NCBI GenBank assembly: GCA_036526135.1
Contig: DATCZA010000024.1
Span: forward strand, 1-28,965
DNA length: 28,965 bases
Source of the DNA: UBA2965 sp036526135
GTDB taxonomy: Bacteria; Pseudomonadota; Gammaproteobacteria; Pseudomonadales; Azotimanducaceae
Direction: 5' to 3'
The notes beneath the pieces were generated by a model. The model was not told the origin of the DNA. It searched no databases and saw only the letters and a list, made by a program, of their open reading frames with translations. The translations under genes were made by a program, and so were the position numbers. Below are positions 22,797 through 28,965 of the stretch, in pieces (within the stretch, counting starts at the first letter, position 1; every line of letters starts with the position of its first letter).

Positions 22797-23302
22797 CGGG
22801 CCCCGAGAGCACCGGCAAGAGCACCATCGCGGAGCAATTGGCCAGCGCCCTGGCCGTCCCGCTGGTGCCGGAGGTCGCGCGGGAGTATCTCGCCGGAAGA
22901 CCCGACTACGAACAGTCCGACCTGCTGGCCATCGCCCGGGCGCAGCTCGCTGCGGAGCAGGACGCCCTGGCCGAAGGCACCGGTCTCGTCGTGTGCGATA
23001 CCGACCTGCAGGTCATCCAGATCTGGTGGGAGGAACGCTACGCGGAGCTGGACCCGTGGCTGGCCCAGGCGCTCGTCGACCGTTCGGCCCGTCGCTACCT
23101 GCTCGCCGTTCCGGATCTACCCTGGGAGCCCGACCCCCTGCGCGAGTCGCCCCACGACCGGGAGCGGCTCTTTCGACGCTACCGGCAAGTCCTGAGGGAA
23201 GGCGCTTTTCCGTACGCCGAAGTCCGCGGTCTGGGGCGGTCGCGGTTCGATTCCGCGCTGGTTACCGTGCAGCGCTGGCTGGCCGAACCCCAGCAGGATT
23301 GA
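22757..23302 (+). CDS. Ribosylnicotinamide kinase (NadR C-terminal-domain type)
   Basis: This 181-residue P-loop kinase should phosphorylate nicotinamide riboside to NMN. Walker A is GPESTGKST (Lys21). The motif VPEVAREYLAGR follows, as in the kinase half of NadR, then CDTDLQVIQIWWEERY with the Walker B-like Asp, and a lid with SPHDRERLFRRY. The NMN adenylyltransferase and DNA-binding parts of full NadR are absent, so adenylylation must be done elsewhere. The start is GTG 22757, inside pnuC. Pairing with pnuC gives an import-and-trap module. The stop is one base from that of the opposite phosphotransferase gene. Confidence 0.9.
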   Translation: MATEFEPGLVVCLTGPESTGKSTIAEQLASALAVPLVPEVAREYLAGRPDYEQSDLLAIARAQLAAEQDALAEGTGLVVCDTDLQVIQIWWEERYAELDPWLAQALVDRSARRYLLAVPDLPWEPDPLRESPHDRERLFRRYRQVLREGAFPYAEVRGLGRSRFDSALVTVQRWLAEPQQD

Positions 23303-23303
23303 A

Positions 23304-24146
23304 TCAGCCGGCCAGAGAAGCCAGCCGGTCACGGGACAGGGCGAGCTGATCGAGAATTTCCTGACGCCGGTTACCAAGCTGAAGGGCGGCAAAGGCCCAG
23401 GCGTACTCGCGCAGCCAGAATCCCACGAGCACTCGCTCCACCCGCTCGGGCGCGACGGGCCGCTCCAGCAGCGCTTCGCACAGGTCCGTCAGCCCGGCGT
23501 CCGGCAGGCTCAAACCCTGATGCAGGGTCACCAGATCGAACAGCGGGTCGTTGGCGCCGACGGACTGCCAGTCGAGGGTCACCCAGTCACCGCTGGCCGA
23601 GACGATGACGTTCCACGGGTTGAGATCGTTGTGGCAGGCGACGGTGTCGTCCAGGCGCCAATTAAGGCTGTGGGCGATGGCCATCACCCGGGCGTCCGGT
23701 GACGAGTCTCCGGGCGTTTCGAGATAGGCACGGCTGCGCGCCGCAGGATCGTAAGGCGCTGCCCTCACGCGGAGCGATTCGTGCAGCCGCCTGATGAAAC
23801 CGACGATGGTCTGCGCTGACGGCGGGGCGTCGACGAGTAAGGGGCCTTCGACCCAGCGGGATACCAGCCAGCCGTCATCGCCCAGGGCGATCACGGCCGG
23901 TACCGAAGGGTCTGTCAGCGCCTCGTAGACGGAACGTTCGCCCGCCAGGGCCAGCTCGCCGGGGGATTCGAGGGGAACCCGAACCACGTACTGGTTGCCC
24001 CGGCGGGCGAAGCGGAAGTTGTGATTGCTGTAACCCCCGGGCAGGTAGTCGAAGTCGAGCAACTCTTCCGGCGCCCACTCGGGGAGGAGGCGGCAGATGC
24101 CGCGACGGATCTCGCCAATGTCTGGATCTTCGCCCGGCAAGCGCAA
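23304..24146 (-). CDS. Aminoglycoside/choline-kinase-like phosphotransferase
   Basis: This 280-residue cytoplasmic kinase of the APH/ChoK fold has an N-lobe with LPGGYSNHNFRF and YVVRVPLE (the ATP Lys position occupied by Arg). The Brenner motif CHNDLNPWNVIV carries the catalytic Asp, and TLDWQSVGANDPLFDL carries the metal-binding Asp. The SNHNF segment resembles choline and thiamine kinases (LicA/ThiK) more than drug kinases. The true substrate is open; thiamine or an amino alcohol is plausible. Start TTG 24144-24146, behind AGGGG, is uncertain, and another TTG lies two codons later. Confidence 0.82.
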   Translation of the reverse strand: MRLPGEDPDIGEIRRGICRLLPEWAPEELLDFDYLPGGYSNHNFRFARRGNQYVVRVPLESPGELALAGERSVYEALTDPSVPAVIALGDDGWLVSRWVEGPLLVDAPPSAQTIVGFIRRLHESLRVRAAPYDPAARSRAYLETPGDSSPDARVMAIAHSLNWRLDDTVACHNDLNPWNVIVSASGDWVTLDWQSVGANDPLFDLVTLHQGLSLPDAGLTDLCEALLERPVAPERVERVLVGFWLREYAWAFAALQLGNRRQEILDQLALSRDRLASLAG

Positions 24147-24200
24147 GGCCCCTGAACTCAGCCATCGGATGGTAGCCCGGCTTGCTAGAATCGGTCACCC

Positions 24201-24507
24201 ATGGAGGTCACCCTAAACCGCTTCGTTCACGCCCTTCGCAGCGCCGAGGTCGAGGTTTCGCCCGCGGAGACCCTGGACGGGTTCGCCGTGGTGCGTCAGG
24301 TGGGTATTGCCGATCCGGTTCTGCTTCAGGACGCCCTGGGGCTAGCCCTTGCCAAGACCCGCGAAGAGAAAGCGCGCTTTGCCGACTGCTTCGAGCGCTT
24401 GGTTCGCCAGCTCGCCTTCGCCTCCGGATCCGGCGGCGAAGCAGCCGTGCGCGCGGCTCAAGGACATCGAGCGCTTCGCCGACCGTCTGCTCAGCCTGAC
24501 CGGCTAG
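24201..24507 (+). pseudogene. Truncated, frameshifted CoxE-like (VWA family) gene remnant
   Basis: From ATG 24201 about 75 codons read FVHALRSAEVEVSPAETLDGF and then ALGLALAKTREEKARFADCFERL, the N-terminal signature of VWA proteins of the CoxE type. Around 24410-24445 coding character moves to the +1 frame, where ARLKDIERFADRLLSLTG ends at TAG 24505-24507. The original frame runs on for 220 codons only as an antisense shadow of the sirtuin gene. The von Willebrand A domain, expected to be over 200 residues, is missing. The simplest reading is a gene broken by internal deletion and frameshift, with a sequence error as the alternative for the shift. Confidence 0.55.
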
Positions 24508-25262
24508 TTGATGCCCGTGACGTAGGACATCGTGGGGCCGATATCCCGGTGGAGAACCAGATCTGCGAACGGGTCCAGCGGGGTTTCTTCCCGGTTCAGG
24601 ATGACGAGACCCGCGCCCCGTCGTTTGGCGTATTCCGGGAAACCGGCTGCCGGGTAGACGACCAGGGAAGAGCCGATCACGATCATCAGGTCGCAGGCTT
24701 CCGTTGCCGCCTGGGCCCGGAGCATGGCCGCATCGGGCATGGCCTGGCCGAAGGAAATGGTCGCGGACTTGACGATGCCGCCGCAGCGACCGCAGGGCTC
24801 GACGTTGCCGTGGCGATGAAACTGCTGCTCCAGATCGGCAAGCTCGTAACGGGTTCCGCAGGCGAGGCAGGTGGCGTAGCTGGCGTTGCCGTGCAGCTCG
24901 ATGACCTGATCCTCCGGAATGCCCGAGTCCTGATGCAGATTGTCCACGTTCTGGGTGATCACGGCGGTCGCCTTGCCCGAGGCGATCAGCCGCTGAACCC
25001 CGTCGTGGCCCTTGTTCGGTTTGGCGTTGGCCATGGGCCTCTCGCCGGTGAAGTGGCGTTGCCAGTACTCCCGGCGTTTGTCTTCGCTGGCGACGAAGTC
25101 CTGGAACTCGATGGGCTTGATCTTGTTCCACAGGCCGGTGCCCGGGCTGCGAAAATCGGGAATTCCTGACTCGGTGCTGATACCCGCGCCCGTGAAGAAC
25201 ACCACGTTCCCAGCGGCTTCGATCAGCTCGCGAAACGCGTCGACATCCTCGTTCTCGGTCAT
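24504..25262 (-). CDS. cobB: SIR2-family NAD-dependent protein deacylase
   Basis: This 252-residue sirtuin removes acyl groups from lysines using NAD, releasing nicotinamide. GAGIS (25-29) and PDFRSP bind NAD, QNVDNLH spans 104-110, His124 in IELHGN is the catalytic base, and four zinc cysteines are at 132, 135, 157 and 160. GSSLVVYPAA closes the Rossmann fold. Length is typical. Start ATG 25262 has GGGAGG seven bases upstream. It lies 66 bases after the chloramphenicol-phosphotransferase homologue on the same strand, and its TAG overlaps that of the opposite remnant in the palindrome CTAG (24504-24507). It links functionally to the NAD salvage genes 1.2 kb away. Confidence 0.92.
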   Translation of the reverse strand: MTENEDVDAFRELIEAAGNVVFFTGAGISTESGIPDFRSPGTGLWNKIKPIEFQDFVASEDKRREYWQRHFTGERPMANAKPNKGHDGVQRLIASGKATAVITQNVDNLHQDSGIPEDQVIELHGNASYATCLACGTRYELADLEQQFHRHGNVEPCGRCGGIVKSATISFGQAMPDAAMLRAQAATEACDLMIVIGSSLVVYPAAGFPEYAKRRGAGLVILNREETPLDPFADLVLHRDIGPTMSYVTGIN

Positions 25263-25328
25263 TGGCCTGCCTCCCTGTGGGGTTGTCGCGTGTTCAGCCC
25301 CGCGTTGTCGATTGCCGATGTCCCAGGA

Positions 25329-25952
25329 TCAGGGTCTGGCCGAGCGCAGTCGCTCGAGCGCTTCCGGCGGCCGGGCCAGACGCTCGATGATGAGCTGCGC
25401 GCACGCGCGCGGGGTCGTCGTCGTGGTGTCGATCTCCAGGTCGTACTGCGCGCCGTGCTCGTGCACCTGGTGAAAGTGCGAGGTGGCGGTGCCGGGAAAG
25501 CGCCCGGGGCGCTGCGCTTCGCGTTCGTTGACCACGTCGAGGCTGCAGCGCACGCCGATCAGCCAGGCGTCGTGATCTGCCAGGGCCTTCGCGTAGTCGT
25601 GCAGGTAGTCGGGCTTGAAGAGCAGATCGTCAACGATCACGTTGTTGCCGGCGGCGGCAAAGGCGGAGATCGCCCGACGCATGCCTCTCAAGATCTGCTC
25701 ACCCACCTCGCCGAAGCGGATCTCGGTCATCTTCTCCCCGTCGCGCTCTACCGGAACGACGTTCAGGCCCCGGGCCCCGGGCGTTCCCTCGGGGGAATTC
25801 AGCCCGCGGAAACGGCCCGGCATCCCGTCGCGGAACTGGTCCAGGGCGATGTGCTGAAAGGGCTCCTCGAGCAGCTGCTGGAGCGTGACGGCGATGGTGG
25901 TCTTACCAGCGCTCGAAGAGCCGTTCAGAAAGATGATCTTGCCGGTCTGCAT
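25329..25952 (-). CDS. Chloramphenicol 3-O-phosphotransferase-like kinase
   Basis: This 207-residue P-loop kinase has Walker A NGSSSAGKTT (Lys17), ALDQFRDGMP with the likely catalytic Asp, VIVDDLLF, GVRCSLDVVNEREAQRPGR and the C-terminal HFHQVHEHGAQYDLEIDTT. This order and the GVRC and H..YD.E.DTT motifs match the Streptomyces venezuelae enzyme family that inactivates chloramphenicol, from recall. Homologues in other bacteria often have unknown natural substrates, so resistance is not established. ATG 25952 is chosen because Walker A follows at the usual distance; an open frame extends back to 26147 but overlaps the opposite gene. Confidence 0.82.
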   Translation of the reverse strand: MQTGKIIFLNGSSSAGKTTIAVTLQQLLEEPFQHIALDQFRDGMPGRFRGLNSPEGTPGARGLNVVPVERDGEKMTEIRFGEVGEQILRGMRRAISAFAAAGNNVIVDDLLFKPDYLHDYAKALADHDAWLIGVRCSLDVVNEREAQRPGRFPGTATSHFHQVHEHGAQYDLEIDTTTTTPRACAQLIIERLARPPEALERLRSARP

Positions 25953-25960
25953 ACGCGGCG

Positions 25961-26668
25961 ATGGTATCTGCACCCATGCTGCACCACAATTCGGGCATGC
26001 AGGGAGAGCCTGGACAAGCGTTGGCGGCCGAGCTCGACATCCGCATACCGCGGATGGATGGCCTGAGCCTGCGCGTCGCCCCCGTGGCGGATTTCGAGCA
26101 CGAGCTCCATGGCCCGGAGCTAGAGGCTGTTGCCCGGGCCGTGCCAAAGCGGCGGCAGGAATTCGCCACCGGCCGTCATCTGGCCCGTGCGGCCATGCGC
26201 GAGCTCGGCCTGCCGGCCGCCCCGGTCCCGCGCCGGGCCGACCGCAGCCCCGTATGGCCCGACGGGTGCCTTGGCAGCATCACCCACACCAATGCGCTGG
26301 CCGGCGTCGCCGTTGCCCGAGCCGGCGTCGTGGAAGGCATCGGCATCGATCTCGAGGAATCGCACCGGGTGTCTGCCGAGCTGCACGACAAGCTCTTCAC
26401 CCCGACAGAGCTCGGCCGGTACGTGGATGCGCCGCCGGGGTGGGCCGATCTTCTGTTCAGCGCCAAAGAATCCGTCTACAAGGCGGTCAACCCGATCGTC
26501 GGCAAGTACATCGGGTTTCACGAGGTGGAGGTGGATGTGACGTTCGCAGAGCAGCGCTTTTCTGCCCGCTACGTGGGCGAGCACGCTCCCAACGCCTTGC
26601 TCGAAAACGGCGCGGGCTACTTCCTTTTCGCCGAGCAGCACGTCTTCAGCGTGTTCATCATTCCGTGA
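25961..26668 (+). CDS. 4'-phosphopantetheinyl transferase (EntD/Sfp superfamily)
   Basis: This protein of up to 235 residues moves phosphopantetheine from CoA to a carrier-protein serine. RAVPKRRQEFATGRHLARAAM is the EntD-type N-terminal motif, GSITHTNALAGVAVA the CoA-binding SHT-like motif, VEGIGIDLEES the magnesium-binding GIDLE, and FSAKESVYKAVNP the SAKE..YK motif. It could serve a siderophore, polyketide or similar synthase, but none is in the window. The start is uncertain: ATG 25961, 25976, 25997 or 26054 all fit, and the first leaves only 8 bases to the divergent kinase start. Confidence 0.9.
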   Translation: MVSAPMLHHNSGMQGEPGQALAAELDIRIPRMDGLSLRVAPVADFEHELHGPELEAVARAVPKRRQEFATGRHLARAAMRELGLPAAPVPRRADRSPVWPDGCLGSITHTNALAGVAVARAGVVEGIGIDLEESHRVSAELHDKLFTPTELGRYVDAPPGWADLLFSAKESVYKAVNPIVGKYIGFHEVEVDVTFAEQRFSARYVGEHAPNALLENGAGYFLFAEQHVFSVFIIP

Positions 26669-26694
26669 ACCCCTACCTCGAAGGCAGAGTCTGA

Positions 26695-27933
26695 ATGCAG
26701 GCCATACTCGGAATCGGCTTTCTGCTGGGGCTAGCGTGGATTCTGAGCGAGAGCCGGCGCACCGTGCGCTGGCGGCCCGTGATGGTGGGCCTCGTCGTTC
26801 AGCTCGGCCTTGCCGTGCTGCTGCTGCGGGTTCCCGTGGTGGCCGAATCTCTGCTGGTGCTCAACAAGCTCGTCTATGCGGTGGAGGCGGCGACCGGGGC
26901 CGGGGCGGGGTTCGTGTTCGGTTATCTGGGCGGTGGGGATGCGCCGTTCACGGTAAGCGCTCAAGGGGCCATGTACGTCTTTGCGTTTCGCGTTCTGCCG
27001 CAGATCCTCGTTTTCAGCGTGCTCGTGGCGCTGCTGTGGTACTGGCGCGTGCTGCCGGCGGTGATCCGCGGGTTCGGCTACCTGCTCCGTCGTGCACTCG
27101 ATGTGGGCGGCGCCGTGGGAACGGCGGCTGCCTCCAGCGTGTTTCTCGGCATGGTGGAAGCACCGCTGGTGATCCGGGCCTATCTCGAGCGCTTGTCCCG
27201 TTCGGAGCTCTTCACGGTCATGACCTGCGGCATGTCCACCGTGGCCGGATCCATCATGGTCCTCTACGCCAGCGTGCTTGGCGACGTCATTACGGGCGCG
27301 CTCGGCCACATCCTGGCCGCTTCCGTGATCAACGTGGTCGGCGCCGTCGTCGTTTCGCGCATCATGATTCCGGCGGACGACGCCACGGCAGAAGAGGACG
27401 GCGCTTCCGGTCTCAGCTACGTCTCCAACATGGACGCCATCACGCGCGGCACGGCGGACGGTCTGCGTCTGGCCGTGAACGTCGGCGCCATGCTCGTGGT
27501 TCTCGTGAGCCTGATCGCTCTGGTGAATCAGGGCCTGGGCGCGGTGACGGTGGGGGAGGGCCCGCTTTCTCTGGAGCGGATGATGGGATGGGTGTTCTCC
27601 CCCGTAGCCTGGCTGATCGGGATTCCCTGGGGAGAAGCCCAGGCGGCCGGGGCGCTGCTCGGCACCAAGCTGATCCTGAACGAGCTGGTGGCCTATCTGC
27701 AGCTCGCCGGGCTGCCGGAGGGAAGCTTGAGCGACTCGAGCCGGCTGGTGATGACCTACGCGCTGTGCGGCTTTGCCAATTTCGGCAGCCTGGGCATTCT
27801 GCTCGGGGGCCTGAATACGCTCGTTCCGGAACGACGCAAAGAGATATTAAGTATCGGACCTAAGACGTTGATTTCCGGTACGATTGTTACCTGCAACACC
27901 GGGGCAATCGTGTCGCTCATCGGCCTGTTCTGA
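26695..27933 (+). CDS. Concentrative nucleoside transporter (CNT/NupC family)
   Basis: This 412-residue inner-membrane ion-coupled nucleoside symporter opens with three helices, followed by the gate region (FAFRVLPQILVFSVLVALLWYW). The transport core has FLGMVEAPLVIRAYLERLSRSELFTVMTCGMSTVAGS and, near the end, LCGFANFGSLGILLGGLNTLVPERR. The gate and core motifs are the family hallmarks. Start ATG 26695 has AAGGCAGAG a short distance upstream. It follows the phosphopantetheinyl transferase by 26 bases. It could import nucleosides for salvage, but the specificity is not readable. Confidence 0.92.
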   Translation: MQAILGIGFLLGLAWILSESRRTVRWRPVMVGLVVQLGLAVLLLRVPVVAESLLVLNKLVYAVEAATGAGAGFVFGYLGGGDAPFTVSAQGAMYVFAFRVLPQILVFSVLVALLWYWRVLPAVIRGFGYLLRRALDVGGAVGTAAASSVFLGMVEAPLVIRAYLERLSRSELFTVMTCGMSTVAGSIMVLYASVLGDVITGALGHILAASVINVVGAVVVSRIMIPADDATAEEDGASGLSYVSNMDAITRGTADGLRLAVNVGAMLVVLVSLIALVNQGLGAVTVGEGPLSLERMMGWVFSPVAWLIGIPWGEAQAAGALLGTKLILNELVAYLQLAGLPEGSLSDSSRLVMTYALCGFANFGSLGILLGGLNTLVPERRKEILSIGPKTLISGTIVTCNTGAIVSLIGLF

Positions 27934-27953
27934 AGCGGTAAGACCAAGGCGCC

Positions 27954-28943
27954 TCAGCTTGCCCGAATGGCGTCGACGACGCGCGCGACGTCCTCGTCGG
28001 AGACGTCGAGATGGGTCACCCAGCGCGGCCCGCGGATGACGATGCCACGATCGGCCAGATGGTCTTTAAGCCTATCCACTTCCGCCTCGGCGAGGTTCAG
28101 GAACACCATGTTGGTGTGTGCTTCAGCACCGTCGGGGTATCGCTCGTTGACGGCCTGCGCCAGACGCGCGGCCCGTGAGTGGTCCTCAGCCAGGCGATCC
28201 ACGTGGTGATTGAGCGCGTAAATGCCCCCAGCGGCGAGGATGCCGGCCTGGCGAAGCCCGCCTCCCAGCATCTTGCGCCAGCGCCTTGCTTCGCGAATGA
28301 AGTCGGCGCTACCCAGCAGCAGGGAGCCTGCCGGCGAGCCGAGGCCTTTGGACAGGCAGATGGAGACCGAATCGCAGTGCCTGGCGATGTCCTGAGCCTC
28401 GCACCCGGTGGCGATGGCCGCGTTGAACAGCCGCGCGCCGTCGAGGTGCAGACCCAGCCCACGTTCATCGCAGAACGTCCGGGCCGCGGCGAAGTAGGCG
28501 GGACCGGCTGCGCGCCCGGCCTGAGTGTTCTCCAGGCAGAGCAGACGCGTCCGGGCGAAGTGGACGTCGTCGGGCTTCACCAGCTTGGCTACCGCCGTGA
28601 GATCCAGGGTGCCGTCCGGCTCGAAGGGCAGCGTTTGCGGCTGGATGCCTCCGAGAGCGGCGGCCCCGCCGGCCTCGTACCAGTAGGTGTGAGCCGTGGC
28701 GCCGGCAATGTACTCGTCGCCGCGCCCGCAGTGGGTGAGCAGCGCCACCAGGTTGGCCTGGGTCCCGCTGGTGACGAAGAGGGCGGCCTCCTTGCCCAGC
28801 ATCTGCGCGGCCAGGGACTCCAGGGCGTTGACGGTGGGATCGTCGCCGTAGACGTCGTCGCCTACTTCGGCTGCGTAGATGGCGTCGCGCATGGCCGGGG
28901 TCGGCCGGGTAACGGTGTCGCTGCGGAGATCGACGGTCCTGAT
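27954..28943 (-). CDS. ltaE: Low-specificity L-threonine aldolase, possible ATC start
   Basis: This 329-residue PLP enzyme cleaves L-threonine and allo-threonine to glycine and acetaldehyde. GDDVYGDDPTVNALE, the PLP-phosphate loop VTSGTQANL, HLDGARLFNA with the PLP Asp, and Lys199 in ICLSKGLGSPAG are all present. The first ATG in frame is 28890-28892, but the conserved N-terminus RTVDLRSDTVTRPTPAM continues in frame upstream and is needed for the fold. It is preceded by ATC at 28941-28943 with a perfect AGGAGG at 28952-28957, eight bases away. An in-frame TAG at 28956-28958 closes the frame, leaving no ATG, GTG, TTG or CTG in between. The gene converges with the nucleoside transporter (20-base gap). 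Confidence 0.9.
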   Translation of the reverse strand: MRTVDLRSDTVTRPTPAMRDAIYAAEVGDDVYGDDPTVNALESLAAQMLGKEAALFVTSGTQANLVALLTHCGRGDEYIAGATAHTYWYEAGGAAALGGIQPQTLPFEPDGTLDLTAVAKLVKPDDVHFARTRLLCLENTQAGRAAGPAYFAAARTFCDERGLGLHLDGARLFNAAIATGCEAQDIARHCDSVSICLSKGLGSPAGSLLLGSADFIREARRWRKMLGGGLRQAGILAAGGIYALNHHVDRLAEDHSRAARLAQAVNERYPDGAEAHTNMVFLNLAEAEVDRLKDHLADRGIVIRGPRWVTHLDVSDEDVARVVDAIRAS

Positions 28944-28965
28944 GGGTCGGGCCTCCTAGATTCTA

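Noticed and set aside
24508..25169. Continuation of the CoxE-like frame for 220 codons
   Set aside because: After about codon 80 the frame is antisense to the sirtuin and loses all VWA-family character.

Overview
The window looks like chromosomal DNA of a GC-rich, probably marine or halophilic gammaproteobacterium. The evidence is csrA, rmuC, a gamma-type LexA box (CTGT-N8-ACAG) and a two-component pair resembling the regulators of proteobacterial dedicated sortase systems. The lineage is an inference. Coding density is very high, with many genes overlapping by 1-20 bases. No gap between genes exceeds 300 bases; the longest are 21744-21958 and 566-757. No rRNA, CRISPR array or insertion sequence was seen.

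Left edge (1-843): the first 188 codons of a tyrosine-recombinase integrase read leftward out of the window. Its promoter and leader lie beside the 3' end of a tRNA-Leu(UAG) gene, so an integrated element probably begins here and extends off the left edge. The tRNA sits 16 nt behind an MFS transporter gene. That transporter forms a leftward pair with a D-2-hydroxyacid dehydrogenase. Divergent from it are an HpcH/HpaI aldolase, an isomerase-type crotonase and rmuC (3356-6433), followed by csrA.

DNA repair block (6802-11258): a consensus-like LexA box with a perfect TATAAT drives a FAN1-type VRR-NUC nuclease gene. This overlaps a gene for an XPD/DinG-type Fe-S helicase that carries an N-terminal RecB/Cas4-like nuclease domain. 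A 148-aa gene of unknown function diverges from the same box. Pyruvate kinase overlaps the helicase stop.

Signalling block (13532-21743): an exported nine-repeat MORN protein, a membrane Ser/Thr kinase, a tail-anchored triple-FHA protein and a metallo-beta-lactamase-fold hydrolase are packed head to tail. They converge on a sensor kinase/response regulator pair like those of dedicated sortase systems, but no sortase is present here.

Right part (21959-28943): a small unknown protein, PnuC plus a ribosylnicotinamide kinase (NAD salvage), an aminoglycoside/choline-kinase-like phosphotransferase, a broken CoxE-like remnant, a sirtuin, a chloramphenicol-phosphotransferase homologue, a phosphopantetheinyl transferase, a concentrative nucleoside transporter and threonine aldolase. 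NAD(+) import and phosphorylation lies near an NAD(+)-consuming sirtuin.

Two genes, rmuC and threonine aldolase, have ATA and ATC exactly where an ATG is expected, each behind a strong Shine-Dalgarno sequence. They are either rare non-AUG starts or sequence errors.
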